NCBI RefSeq assembly: GCF_032678705.1
Contig: NZ_JAVTSS010000001.1
Location: 1,860,001 to 1,924,000, forward strand
DNA length: 64,000 nucleotides
DNA from: Pedobacter frigiditerrae
GTDB taxonomy: Bacteria > Bacteroidota > Bacteroidia > Sphingobacteriales > Sphingobacteriaceae
Direction: 5' to 3'
A program made the position numbers and the translations under genes. The notes under the pieces were generated by a model. The model saw only the letters and a program-made list of their open reading frames with translations, did not search any database and had not been told where the DNA came from. Each line of letters begins with the position of its first letter. Position 1 is the stretch's first letter. This document shows, in pieces, positions 41,165-49,986 of the stretch.

Positions 41165-41190
41165 TTTACGAATATATCGTAAATGTACGA
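41165..41190 (-). promoter_or_regulatory. Putative autoregulatory operator of blaI
   Basis: The perfect dyad TTTACGA-atata-TCGTAAA (41165-41183) is followed by a further half-site TACGA (41186-41190). Read on the minus strand the order is TCGTA-N4-TACGA-N5-TCGTA, the same half-sites and the same N4/N5 spacings as before the GLPGLI genes. The dyad ends 2 bp from the blaI start codon. Confidence 0.75.
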
Positions 41191-41337
41191 AATTATAAAT
41201 GATTTAACAAGCTGGAAATGTTAAGATTTGTTAAGGAATTCTTGAAGATGAAAATATTAAAAGTTATTAATAATAAAGACTTAATTACCTTAATTTCTTA
41301 ATGGTTATTATTCAAAAATAGGAATTTAACAACTGGA

Positions 41338-41373
41338 AGCATTACGATTGCCAGTCAAGCTGGCAATGACGAG
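41338..41373. repeat. CATTACGATTGCCAG palindrome
   Basis: ATTGCCAG-tcaag-CTGGCAAT (41347-41367) is followed by GACGA. The same frame sequence CATTACGAT...CAGTCAAGCTG...ATGACGA occurs in the right part of the 1294-1382 element (1349-1382). Confidence 0.85.
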
Positions 41374-41388
41374 CATTACTGGTAACAC

Positions 41389-41898
41389 TTAAGGTTTAGA
41401 ATATCTATCTTCAACCTCATCGATAGTTTGTTTGATTATTTTTTGAAGTTGGTCTGCCCTATTAGCAATGGCGATATCTTCATCGTAATCGGTCATAAAC
41501 ACGATTTTTTTAGTCTTTTTTTCGTAGTTAAAAATCATTTCATAGCGTAATACCTTTTCACTACTCAAGTCTTCATTTTTATTGGCAATTATTTCGGGCA
41601 AGCTCCAAATATCTAGCTCATTTGCCTTGCTGTGGATAAAGATGATATTATTACTATGAAGTTTAACCTTTTTCTTGATTAACTGATCTTTGTTGTCTAA
41701 ATATTGATAATCGCCTGTGGCAGAATTATAACTATTTGCCAAGGTATCTCCTACTCCCCATTTGTAGGTAACAGAAATAAAAGTTGAAGCAGCATAAGGT
41801 CCTCTCTTGAGATTAATTAAGTAATAACCTCCAACACCTGCAATTAAAACAACAGCAATGGTGGCAATTAAGGATATGTTTTTCTTTAGAAAGTTCAT
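41389..41898 (-). CDS. Membrane-anchored protein of unknown function, paralogue B
   Basis: A 169-residue protein I do not recognise. One N-terminal helix (residues 9-28, LIATIAVVLIAGVGGYYLI) anchors a soluble domain that begins STFISVTYKWGVGDTLANSYNSATGDYQYL. The same segment appears in the gene at 42077-42583 (EFVSLEYKWGAGSNLENSYNSATGEYRYY), so the two are paralogues. Both end in a helix of the pattern QLQKIIKQTIDEVED. No catalytic motif is seen. The gap to the paralogue (178 bp) contains repeat debris. Location is probably the periplasmic face of the inner membrane. Confidence 0.7.
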   Translation of the reverse strand: MNFLKKNISLIATIAVVLIAGVGGYYLINLKRGPYAASTFISVTYKWGVGDTLANSYNSATGDYQYLDNKDQLIKKKVKLHSNNIIFIHSKANELDIWSLPEIIANKNEDLSSEKVLRYEMIFNYEKKTKKIVFMTDYDEDIAIANRADQLQKIIKQTIDEVEDRYSKP

Positions 41899-42015
41899 TG
41901 GTTTAGCAGTTCATTGGTTCATTAGGTAAATCCAATAACCAGTTAAAGTTCTTTGATAATTTATCATACTGAACCTGCCTTTACTGAGTCTTTGTAGAAG
42001 TGAAAGACTTGACTA

Positions 42016-42039
42016 GTCTTCGACAAGCTCAGACTGACA
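42016..42039 (-). repeat. 24-bp exact inverted copy of 12904-12927
   Basis: Its reverse complement (TGTCAGTCTGAGCTTGTCGA plus AGAC) is identical over 24 bp to the left arm of the element at 12904-12980. Confidence 0.95.
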
Positions 42040-42076
42040 TGAATTCAACAATTTTTCAATCTAACAATTCAACAAT

Positions 42077-42583
42077 TTATTTCTTTCCCTTCTCTTCAGC
42101 ATCAATAATACTTTGCTCAATTATTTTTTGCATTTGAGCAGCGGCATCTTTCATTTTCGGATTACCATTAAAATCCGACAAATAAGTAACTTCCTTAGAT
42201 TTGGTCTCGTAATTAAACTTCATGAAATAACGTACAGCCTTCGAGTTTTTTAAATCGTTTTCATCGTTTGCCACAACATCTGGCAAATTCCAAAAGCCCT
42301 GTTCATCAGCATTGCTATCTAAGAATTTTTTATCTCTTTCAGTTAAAATCACCTTAGTTACAATTAACGAATCCTCATTATTGTAATATCTGTATTCGCC
42401 TGTGGCAGAATTATAAGAATTTTCTAAGTTGCTTCCCGCTCCCCATTTATATTCTAAAGAAACAAATTCCTTAGCCTTAAATGGCGCATTGCGAATAATT
42501 GGTGCGTAATAAATAACGCAATAAATTACAAAAGGAACAATAATGGATAAGGCTAAAAATATCTTTTTTCCTTTACTAGTCAT
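42077..42583 (-). CDS. Membrane-anchored protein of unknown function, paralogue A
   Basis: A 168-residue paralogue of the gene at 41389. It has an N-terminal anchor helix (about 8-27, IFLALSIIVPFVIYCVIYY), the shared KWGAGSNLENSYNSATGEYRYY segment and a C-terminal helix (QMQKIIEQSIIDAEEKGKK). It begins 20 bp after the stop of the dicarboxylate symporter gene, so it is probably cotranscribed with it. This suggests the pair may support transport or sensing at the membrane, but nothing in the sequence identifies a function. Length and fold pattern of both copies match. Confidence 0.7.
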   Translation of the reverse strand: MTSKGKKIFLALSIIVPFVIYCVIYYAPIIRNAPFKAKEFVSLEYKWGAGSNLENSYNSATGEYRYYNNEDSLIVTKVILTERDKKFLDSNADEQGFWNLPDVVANDENDLKNSKAVRYFMKFNYETKSKEVTYLSDFNGNPKMKDAAAQMQKIIEQSIIDAEEKGKK

Positions 42584-42603
42584 ATCTTAATTATATTTTT
42601 AAA

Positions 42604-43989
42604 CTAATCTAATGGTCCTGATAACTCACCTTCCCATTTACTCACTACTGCAGTTGCAATGCTGTTTCCGATAACATTTGTTGCAGACCTACCCATATCT
42701 AATAATGGGTCAATACCAATTAACAGGGCTAATCCAGCTTCTGGTATATTGAAAGTAGCAATTGTACCTGCAATAACTACTAAAGATGCACGAGGAACAC
42801 CTGCGATACCTTTACTAGTCAACATCAAAATTAACAACATAGTTAGCTGCTTATCTAATGGTAAATGTATGCCATAACATTGCGCAATAAATATTGAGGC
42901 AAAGGTCATGTACAACATAGAACCATCAAGGTTGAAGGAATAACCTAAAGGCAAAACAAAACTTACAATTTTATCTTTACAGCCAAAACGCTCCAGTTGC
43001 AATAAGGTTCTTGGGTAAGCCGCTTCGCTACTTGCAGTACTAAAAGCTAACATTACTGGCTCTTTCATTCTGTTCATCAGGTTAAATATTCTTTTCTTCA
43101 AAATCAAATAACCCACCAGAATTAACAGTATCCATAAGATAACCATCCCAGAATAAAACTCGCCAATAAACAAGGCATAGGTTGATAAAACGCTAATTCC
43201 CTGCTTGGCTACAATTGCTGCCATTGCCCCAAATACAGCAAAGGGAGCAAAATTCATTACATAACCAGTAACTTTTAAAATGATGTGTGCAACTGAATCG
43301 AAAAATTCGATAACCACTTTTCCTTTTTCGCCAATCGCAGCAGTAGCAACGCCAAAAAACAAAGAGAAAATTACAATCTGCAAAATCTCGTTGGTTGCCA
43401 TTGATTCGGCAAAACTTTTAGGTACAATATGTGATATAAAATCTTTAACAGATAAGGCTGTAGCTTTAATTCCTGTTTCAGTATGGCTACTTGGTAATGG
43501 CAAATTCATCGCTTCGCCTGGTTTCCAAAGGTTTACCAAAAGCATCCCTAATAACAACGACATTAATGAGGCACTGATAAACCATAACATCGTTTTTCCG
43601 CCGATACGGCCTACAGCTTTAATATCCCCAACCTTTGCAACACCTACAACTAATGTAGTGAATACCAAAGGCGCTACAATCATTTTAATTAACCTTAAAA
43701 AAATATCACTTAGCAAGGTTAATGGTTCTAATCCTTTCTCTCTAGCAACTTCGTTTTCCTTCCTGATCTTAACCTGTTCGGCTTTCTGAGTTTTTAGAAC
43801 TGCATATTGCGCTACCGTAGTATCAGGCAAATTGCCCATTTGAGCTTCAATCTTTTTTACCTGCGCATCAGCGCTAACTATAGCATTATTATTTGTGCTG
43901 AAATTGTTTACGTTTAGGTAATAACCTACCGCTACACCAACTACAAGTGCTATGAAAATAAATAGCGTTAGTTTGTTTTTACTCGACAT
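42604..43989 (-). CDS. Dicarboxylate/amino acid:cation symporter (DAACS family)
   Basis: A 461-residue secondary transporter of the DAACS family (GltP/DctA/GLT-1 fold), importing C4-dicarboxylates or acidic amino acids with Na+ or H+. Family motifs include FSTASSEAAYPRTLLQLE (hairpin HP1 region, about 318-335), LPLGYSFNLDGSMLYM (about 345-360) and DPLLDMGRSATNVIGNSIA (about 425-443). An unusual insertion follows the first helix: about 55 mostly charged residues (NNFSTNNNAIVSADAQVKKI to REKGLEPLTLLS) that would lie outside. It is followed by two membrane-anchored paralogues on the same strand. Substrate is not distinguishable between glutamate/aspartate and succinate/malate. Confidence 0.9.
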   Translation of the reverse strand: MSSKNKLTLFIFIALVVGVAVGYYLNVNNFSTNNNAIVSADAQVKKIEAQMGNLPDTTVAQYAVLKTQKAEQVKIRKENEVAREKGLEPLTLLSDIFLRLIKMIVAPLVFTTLVVGVAKVGDIKAVGRIGGKTMLWFISASLMSLLLGMLLVNLWKPGEAMNLPLPSSHTETGIKATALSVKDFISHIVPKSFAESMATNEILQIVIFSLFFGVATAAIGEKGKVVIEFFDSVAHIILKVTGYVMNFAPFAVFGAMAAIVAKQGISVLSTYALFIGEFYSGMVILWILLILVGYLILKKRIFNLMNRMKEPVMLAFSTASSEAAYPRTLLQLERFGCKDKIVSFVLPLGYSFNLDGSMLYMTFASIFIAQCYGIHLPLDKQLTMLLILMLTSKGIAGVPRASLVVIAGTIATFNIPEAGLALLIGIDPLLDMGRSATNVIGNSIATAVVSKWEGELSGPLD

Positions 43990-44137
43990 TTCTCAGTTTT
44001 AGGTTTATATCAAGGTGTAAAACTACAATAATAAAATTATTCTCTAAAGAATGTTGATAAAGCATTAGTTATTTTACATATTTGGGCGTAACAAAAGTTA
44101 ACCCCCAACATCTAAACCCAAATTAACAATCGCTTAA

Positions 44138-44635
44138 GTGAATCAAAAAGACGTCTTATTTAAGGAAATTTTCGACAAAAACTCCAAGAAGATTTTTCAC
44201 TTATGTTATGGTTATACAGGCGATAAAGATTCTGCTAACGACCTTTTACAAGAGACATTCTTAAAGGTATGGCAAAATCTGGATAAGTTTAGAAACAAAT
44301 CATTAATCTCTACTTGGATCTATCGTATTGCCGTAAACACGTGTTTAACTTATTTACGCTCAGAAAAAAGACAGGCAAAGGATGAACTAACGGAAAACAT
44401 TATAGAAACCAAGGTTGAGGAATTCTCTGAAAAGAATGAACAAGTGGCTTTGCTCTATAAATCTATCTCTAAATTAGAAGAGAATGACCGTTTAATCATT
44501 ACCATGGTTTTAGATGAACTACCATATAATGAAATAGCAGATATTTCTGGAATTAGTGAAGGAAATTTAAGGGTTAAAATTCATCGCATTAAACAAAAAC
44601 TGACAGAACTATACAATCAACATGCAAGAATTTGA
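44138..44635 (+). CDS. ECF-type sigma-70 family RNA polymerase sigma factor (GTG start)
   Basis: A 165-residue ECF sigma factor that directs RNA polymerase to alternative promoters. Region 2 covers about residues 10-75 (KIFHLCYGYTGDKDSANDLLQETFLKVWQNL), and region 4 covers about 110-160 (ITMVLDELPYNEIADISGISEGNLRVKIHRIKQKL). The start is GTG at 44138; no ATG lies in a better place. The next gene, which encodes a membrane protein, starts 14 bases before its stop, the usual arrangement of an ECF sigma with its anti-sigma factor. No inducing signal is visible. Confidence 0.9.
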   Translation: MNQKDVLFKEIFDKNSKKIFHLCYGYTGDKDSANDLLQETFLKVWQNLDKFRNKSLISTWIYRIAVNTCLTYLRSEKRQAKDELTENIIETKVEEFSEKNEQVALLYKSISKLEENDRLIITMVLDELPYNEIADISGISEGNLRVKIHRIKQKLTELYNQHARI

Positions 44636-45221
44636 TCACATAGAAGCACTTTGGGCCAAGCATACGGTTGATGTAAAAATATCTGCCGATGACATGCTGA
44701 AACAGGCCAAAAAAGAAGTAAACGGCATGCGCACTAAATCGCTTTTAAACATTGGTGTCATGATACTTTCTGCTGTAGCTATGGTGATGTTGTGGCTATT
44801 TTATGATGTACAAACTTGGACAACACATGCTGGCATTAGCATCATTATCATCGCAATAGCAGTTTATACCATCATTTTATATAACAACTACAGAATTATT
44901 TCTAATAGTGATATTACTGTAAACCCAACTGAATTTATCAGCAGTTTGAGGTTATATCAAATCAAACGACTAGCATTATATAACAAATTGTATTGGTTTT
45001 ATGCCATTGCCCTTTCTTTAGGCACTATATTCTATTTTGTAGAAATTTTAGACCACATGAGTTTATGGGCGCAAGCAGCAGCATTAACTGTTAGTTTTGG
45101 TTGGATGATTTTCTGCTCTACCTTAGTAAGAAAAGCCGTTATCAAAAGAGATAAAGAAAGAATTGCTTTATTGATCGAGAAATTTGAACGCATTAGCGGA
45201 CAGTTTCACGAACACGAATAA
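44622..45221 (+). CDS. Putative membrane anti-sigma factor
   Basis: A 199-residue membrane protein with about four predicted helices (about 38-58, 70-90, 122-143, 148-168) and cytoplasmic N- and C-terminal segments. It overlaps the sigma factor gene by 14 bases. The N-terminal cytoplasmic stretch (EFDHIEALWAKHTVDVKISADDMLKQAKKEV) is a plausible sigma-binding arm, but no ZAS zinc motif (HxxxCxxC) is visible, so the family is unrecognised and the role rests on gene order. It may hold the sigma factor at the membrane until an envelope signal arrives. The DUF922-type gene starts 33 bp after its stop and may be the third operon member. Confidence 0.65.
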   Translation: MQEFDHIEALWAKHTVDVKISADDMLKQAKKEVNGMRTKSLLNIGVMILSAVAMVMLWLFYDVQTWTTHAGISIIIIAIAVYTIILYNNYRIISNSDITVNPTEFISSLRLYQIKRLALYNKLYWFYAIALSLGTIFYFVEILDHMSLWAQAAALTVSFGWMIFCSTLVRKAVIKRDKERIALLIEKFERISGQFHEHE

Positions 45222-45254
45222 TTTATTGGCACGGCTTTCGTTCTATACCATCAA

Positions 45255-45812
45255 ATGAAGAACGATTTTAGCACCTATCTTAAAACAATATCAATTTTTA
45301 TCATTCTATTTTTATGTGGATTTAGAACTCAAGATTCTATTTATCCAGAACAAATAGATTGGGAAACTCATTTTTTGGCAAAGCCTGATAAACTTTCTCC
45401 TTATGCTGCTTTAACCGTTACCAACTGGCATTATAGCTATAGCTCAAAAATTAGTGGCAATAATTTACATATCGACTTTAAATTTTCAGGTGGTGTTGTT
45501 CCTTCTCAATCTTGGGTAAAACCAGATAGAATTAGGATAAAAAAAATTAGCAGGCAATTATTAAACCATGAGCAAGGCCATGTAAACATTAATTTCCTTT
45601 TACTTAAGGAAGGCGAAATTCAAATTCGTTTCCAAAAATATACAGTATCAAACTATAAAAGGCTTATTCAGGCTAATGCCAATAAAATAGGCAAGTATTA
45701 CAGCGATATGCAAGATCGTTATGATGTTGAAACCAAACACGGCACTGATTTAGAAGCGCAAGCCAGATGGGATGATTACATTAGAAGCGAGATGAATAAG
45801 CACGAAAACTAA
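45255..45812 (+). CDS. DUF922-type putative zinc-dependent protein with HExxH
   Basis: A 185-residue exported or membrane-anchored protein (N-terminal hydrophobic stretch, residues 10-22) resembling DUF922. Residues about 109-113 read HEQGH, a zinc-metalloprotease-type HExxH motif, followed by a helix (INFLLLKEGEIQIRFQKYT) and a late Asp/Glu-rich stretch (QDRYDVETKHGTDLEAQARWDDYI) that may supply the third ligand. Activity is unproven in the family. It begins with a structured domain (IDWETHFLAKPDKLSPYAAL). It lies 33 bp after the anti-sigma-like gene and could be controlled with it. Confidence 0.65.
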   Translation: MKNDFSTYLKTISIFIILFLCGFRTQDSIYPEQIDWETHFLAKPDKLSPYAALTVTNWHYSYSSKISGNNLHIDFKFSGGVVPSQSWVKPDRIRIKKISRQLLNHEQGHVNINFLLLKEGEIQIRFQKYTVSNYKRLIQANANKIGKYYSDMQDRYDVETKHGTDLEAQARWDDYIRSEMNKHEN

Positions 45813-46055
45813 AACCAACTTTCCTTTTCACTTTTTTGTAACACAAATGATGCATTTTCTGTACAGTAAATTTCCTTTGTAGATTCGCACTATCAAGAAA
45901 ATTTTCACAACCCTCTTGTTTAAGTAATTCATAACAAACTATAAAACAGCATTTTATTTAAACAAAGACGCTATTAATAGCTTTTTAATGATAAAAATAG
46001 TTAAGCCTACGGCATAGTGTTTGTTTAAACACCAATACATCAACTAAAATTTATC

Positions 46056-46733
46056 ATGAAAACAAAGACTAACAATTTCATTAAAGGTATTGCCTTAGCG
46101 AGCGCTTTGGTATTATCAATTTCATCTTGTAAAAAAGATGATGACAACCCATCTTCATCAAATGTAAGTTTAACACTAGTAAACACCATTGACGGTTCTG
46201 CTGCACAAGATGTTTATTTAGATGATTCAAAAGCTAGCACTTCAGCAGTTGCCTATGGAAGCACGGCTACAAACTTAAGTACAACAACAGGTTCTAAAAC
46301 AGTAGCATTTAAGAATACAGGAACTAGTACTGTAACAGCCACCGCTAACGTAAATGTTTCTGCCAATAGCTCTACATCTTTATACTTGGTTAAACAAGCT
46401 AATGGGAATTATGCTATAAATACTTATGCAAACGACAACACTGCAGTAAGCGGTAAAGCTAAGGTTAGGTTCATTAATGTAGCCCCGTTATTAACTAGTA
46501 CAGTAAATGTAACTACCTCTACTGGAGTTGCTTTAATTTCTGCTCTTACATTTACCACTGCATCGGCATATCAAACTGTTGATGCAAATACGGCATTAAA
46601 TGTTAACATGACTGGTTCATTGGAAGTAACTACCATTGCAGGAAGCGAATTACAAGCAGGCAAAATTTATACGGTTTGGTTTGATAGCTCAACAACAACT
46701 AAAGTAAAATATCATGTTGTAGTGCAAAATTAA
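46056..46733 (+). CDS. DUF4397-containing lipoprotein
   Basis: A 225-residue lipoprotein. Residues 11-26 (IALASALVLSISSCKK) form a signal peptide with lipobox ISSC, so the protein is lipid-anchored. The mature part is a beta-rich DUF4397-like domain in two similar halves: first about 35-115 (LTLVNTIDGSAAQDVYLDD), then about 135-222 (AKVRFINVAPLLTSTVNVTTS). The second half has a typical VRFINVAP opening of that family. Composition is Thr/Ser/Ala-rich. Function is unknown; such proteins are periplasmic or surface lipoproteins in Bacteroidota. A terminator follows 18 bp after the stop, so the gene is monocistronic. Confidence 0.8.
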   Translation: MKTKTNNFIKGIALASALVLSISSCKKDDDNPSSSNVSLTLVNTIDGSAAQDVYLDDSKASTSAVAYGSTATNLSTTTGSKTVAFKNTGTSTVTATANVNVSANSSTSLYLVKQANGNYAINTYANDNTAVSGKAKVRFINVAPLLTSTVNVTTSTGVALISALTFTTASAYQTVDANTALNVNMTGSLEVTTIAGSELQAGKIYTVWFDSSTTTKVKYHVVVQN

Positions 46734-46751
46734 GTGATATCATTACCAGAA

Positions 46752-46789
46752 AAAGCTATTGCCTGAATTGGTAATAGCTTTTTTTTTAC
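46752..46789 (+). terminator. Terminator after DUF4397 gene
   Basis: The 12-bp stem AAAGCTATTGCC/GGTAATAGCTTT (46752-46763, 46770-46781; one G-T pair) has a 6-base loop and a run of Ts to about 46787. Confidence 0.85.
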
Positions 46790-46865
46790 CTTAAATGTTG
46801 ATAACTAGATTATAGCACTAGGATTTAAAGCATTAATTTAGTTTGAACAAACCAATGAAACAACA

Positions 46866-47225
46866 ATGTCTAATTTTGAATGTCTTTATTTTTTGGAAAA
46901 TTTTTACCTCTATATATTAGAGATAAAAAGGACAGATTTACCTAAAGATGCTGGCGCTGAAGCCATTTTCAAATGGTTAATGGTAGATAAGGAAACATTA
47001 ACTATTACGCCATTGAGCTTTAGTTCTATGGACTCCGCTGGGGAAATAGAAGAACGCTACTTTGAAGAAGGTTACTTGAAATTTAATAATAGCATTGGTA
47101 CTTTTATAGAAAAATACAACTCTGCACAACATCCCTTAGATAGAAGATTGGAATGGAAAATACCTACGCCATTATCAAACTCCATCACAGAAATGATGGC
47201 AAACGAAAGTCTGAGTCACCTATAG
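46866..47225 (+). CDS. Small hypothetical protein
   Basis: A 119-residue protein I do not recognise. It has no signal peptide or membrane segment and a balanced mix of helix- and strand-forming stretches. It opens with MSNFECLYFLENFYLYILEI and later has EERYFEEGYLKFNNSIGTFIEKYNS. The start is a plain ATG and the frame ends cleanly at 47225 before gene-free DNA. It is preceded by a terminator and followed by the convergent PAS kinase, so it stands alone. Support rests on codon pattern and length; it could still be a short unexpressed frame. Confidence 0.5.
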   Translation: MSNFECLYFLENFYLYILEIKRTDLPKDAGAEAIFKWLMVDKETLTITPLSFSSMDSAGEIEERYFEEGYLKFNNSIGTFIEKYNSAQHPLDRRLEWKIPTPLSNSITEMMANESLSHL

Positions 47226-47296
47226 CCCTCAGGCTGGGGTTTTGTTTTCATACAACTTAACAACTCCAACAATTAACCAGTTAACCCATTAACCCA

Positions 47297-49786
47297 CTAA
47301 ACAATCAAAGGCAACGTAAACCAAAAAGTACTACCTTTACCCAATTCGCTCTCCACACCTATTTCTCCACCATGTCTGCTTATAATTTCAGAACTGATGT
47401 ACAAGCCTAAGCCCAAACCAGAAACTTGTGCTCCTGTTTCATCTGCTCTAAAATATCTATCAAACAAGTGAGGTAACTTATCTGGTGCAATACCAGGGCC
47501 TTTATCTGTAACCGCAACTCTTGCAACTTCACTAAACTTTTCTACCGAAATAAATATTTGTTTAAAGTCTGGAGCATACTTAACCGCATTGTTCACAAAA
47601 TTAACTATCACTTGCTCTATTCGATGTTCATCTGCTATAACTTTAAGTGTTTTGTCACCTTGTACTACCAATTCATATTTACCCTCTTGCCTAATATGTG
47701 TACAACAAGTGTCTAACATCTCAGCAATAACAAATGGCTTTTTATTTAACCTAATCTGCCCTTCATTCATTCTACTTACATTTAACAAATCTTCTACTAA
47801 TTCAGATATTTTGCCCATGCTTTTGGTAGATTGTTCAATTAATCGAGGTAAAAGTGGTGTTGGATTAGCTTTCATTCTTTCTAAAAGCTGCAATGACGCC
47901 TTGAGGCTTGTTATAGGCGTTTTAAGTTCGTGGCTAGCGATAGAAATAAAATCGTCTTTTTGTTGTTGCAATCGTTTATATTCCGTAATGTCTAAAACTG
48001 TACCTAACAACCTTGTCCTGTCACCACCCTCATTATAATAAACCTTGCCCAAAATCCTTACCCATCTTAAAGATTGGTCGGCAAATAATAAACGGGTTTC
48101 ATAAAACAATTTACCTGTATTTTTCGCTTTTTCATGAGCTTCATCGCTCAAATGCTTATCCAAAGGATGATAAGTTGATAAAATCTGATTCCTAGAGACA
48201 GTATGGTCAAAACCAAATATTTGATTAAACCTATCTGAAGAAGTTAAGTCATCTGAAATATAATTGTATTCATAAGTCCCCATTTCTGCGGCCTCTACCG
48301 CAAGTCTTATTCTTTCCTCAATATCCTCAATCGCTCTTCTTGCCTTTACTTTATCAGTTACATCTATTACAACCACCATAATTGATGTAACTACACCTAA
48401 GCCATTGATAACTGGTTCATAAACAAAATCAAGGAAAACTGATTTAGGAATTCCATTTTTAACAAGCACTACCTCATGCTCCATTGCCTTAAATGGAATT
48501 GCTGTATCTATTACCTTTTGTAATACTGGCGCATAACTTTCAGCGGCTTCTGCTACAGCTTCCCAAATGGTTAGGTTTTCAATTTCTTCCCGTTTTCTAC
48601 CTACCACTTCAAGATATCCGTCATTTACTTCAACCACCATTAAATCAACTGCCCTAATTACGCAAATCCCAAAAGGTGCTTGCCTAATTAAACCCCTGAA
48701 ACGTTCCTCACTTATAGCTAACTCTGCATGAGAAAGTTCTAATTCTTCCATAGATGAAGTAATTTCCTCATTAAGTGCAGACAGTTCTTCATTTGAAGTT
48801 GCCAATTCTTCGTGTATTTCTTGGAGTGCTCTTTCAGCTAACTTTCTTTCGGTAATGTCTACACATGAGCTAATATAACCAATAAAGGAGCCATCTTTAA
48901 GGAAACGAGGTGTACCTTTCTTCAGCAACCAATGATAGTTATCATCCGTATCCCTCACCCTAAACTCTCCTGTGTAAGAAATTTTCTCTAATAAAGCATT
49001 TCGATGAGTAGTCAAATAGTCTTCCTTATCATCTGGATGAAGTAAATCTACCCATCCATTTTCTAATAATTTTTTCAGTGCCCGACCAGTTGTTTTAGAC
49101 CAAGCTTTATTAAAATAAAACGGTTTTCCTTCTACGTCACTTACTGCAATTAAAACATCGGTTCCTTCTGCCATTGTCCTAAAGCGCTCTTCACTTTCCG
49201 TAAATTCTTTTACACGAACCTCAACACGTTTTTCTAACTCCTCGTTCAACAAGCTTAATTCTTCCCTGCTTTTAGACAATTCTTCATTAATAGCTAGCAT
49301 TTCTTCATTGGCAGCAGCTAACTCTTCGTTTAAAGATTGTTCTCTTAATAGTAATTGTTTATTTTCTTTAGCTTGATTTAATTCTTCTCTATTAAGAAAA
49401 CGTTCAGTGACATCTACCGCACTATGCAATACACTAATTACTTTTCCATTTTCATCTTTTACTGCCCTATATTCAAAATCGAAATAAAAAGTCTTTAACT
49501 CACCATTTATTACCAATTCAGCTGCAGTATCACTGCCTGAAATAGTTAGCCCCTCTTTCCAAACCTTAGCAAACATTTCAATAAAAGGCTGACCTTTGAG
49601 TTCTGGCAGTGCATCTGCTAAACTCATCCCTATTACGCTATTATCTCTGCCCCATATCTGAAGCATGGCATCATTTGCAAATTGGATTTTGGCATCTTCG
49701 CCTATATGTACAGCTGTTGCAGTTTTTGTTAAAGATAGAACTTTGAATAATTGTTCGAGACTTAAAAAAGGCGCCTGTTCGCTCAT
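47297..49786 (-). CDS. Multi-PAS sensor histidine kinase
   Basis: An 829-residue soluble hybrid-free histidine kinase with four PAS domains at about residues 10-130, 198-320, 358-480 and 485-605. The first two linkers are predicted coiled coils rich in NEEL heptads (AANEEMLAINEELSKSREEL region near 155-195; HEELATSNEELSALNEE near 325-350). The HisKA domain has SHELKTPITSLKASL (His near residue 612). The HATPase domain shows NFVNNAVKYAPDFK (N box), DKGPGIAPDKLP (G1), FDRYF and GLGLGLYI (G2). No membrane segment, so it senses a cytoplasmic signal such as redox or small ligands. A NarL-type regulator gene starts 200 bp upstream on the same strand. Confidence 0.88.
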   Translation of the reverse strand: MSEQAPFLSLEQLFKVLSLTKTATAVHIGEDAKIQFANDAMLQIWGRDNSVIGMSLADALPELKGQPFIEMFAKVWKEGLTISGSDTAAELVINGELKTFYFDFEYRAVKDENGKVISVLHSAVDVTERFLNREELNQAKENKQLLLREQSLNEELAAANEEMLAINEELSKSREELSLLNEELEKRVEVRVKEFTESEERFRTMAEGTDVLIAVSDVEGKPFYFNKAWSKTTGRALKKLLENGWVDLLHPDDKEDYLTTHRNALLEKISYTGEFRVRDTDDNYHWLLKKGTPRFLKDGSFIGYISSCVDITERKLAERALQEIHEELATSNEELSALNEEITSSMEELELSHAELAISEERFRGLIRQAPFGICVIRAVDLMVVEVNDGYLEVVGRKREEIENLTIWEAVAEAAESYAPVLQKVIDTAIPFKAMEHEVVLVKNGIPKSVFLDFVYEPVINGLGVVTSIMVVVIDVTDKVKARRAIEDIEERIRLAVEAAEMGTYEYNYISDDLTSSDRFNQIFGFDHTVSRNQILSTYHPLDKHLSDEAHEKAKNTGKLFYETRLLFADQSLRWVRILGKVYYNEGGDRTRLLGTVLDITEYKRLQQQKDDFISIASHELKTPITSLKASLQLLERMKANPTPLLPRLIEQSTKSMGKISELVEDLLNVSRMNEGQIRLNKKPFVIAEMLDTCCTHIRQEGKYELVVQGDKTLKVIADEHRIEQVIVNFVNNAVKYAPDFKQIFISVEKFSEVARVAVTDKGPGIAPDKLPHLFDRYFRADETGAQVSGLGLGLYISSEIISRHGGEIGVESELGKGSTFWFTLPLIV

Positions 49787-49986
49787 TGAGGATATTATTA
49801 TTATGGTTTTAAAGATAATAATTACAAATTATAAATTTAACAAGTTTATATTTACACCTCGTAGATAAAAAATTTTGGAAATTAGCCCGTAGCAAAAACA
49901 TACCATTACAAATAGCTCAAGAACAAGCAACATAACACATTGTTTAATAATTTTTATAATCCATTAAACAATATAGAAAAGAAAAG

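Noticed and set aside
46017..46032. GTGTTT-gttt-AAACAC hairpin before the DUF4397 gene
   Set aside because: Short AT-rich stem likely by chance, with no conserved context.
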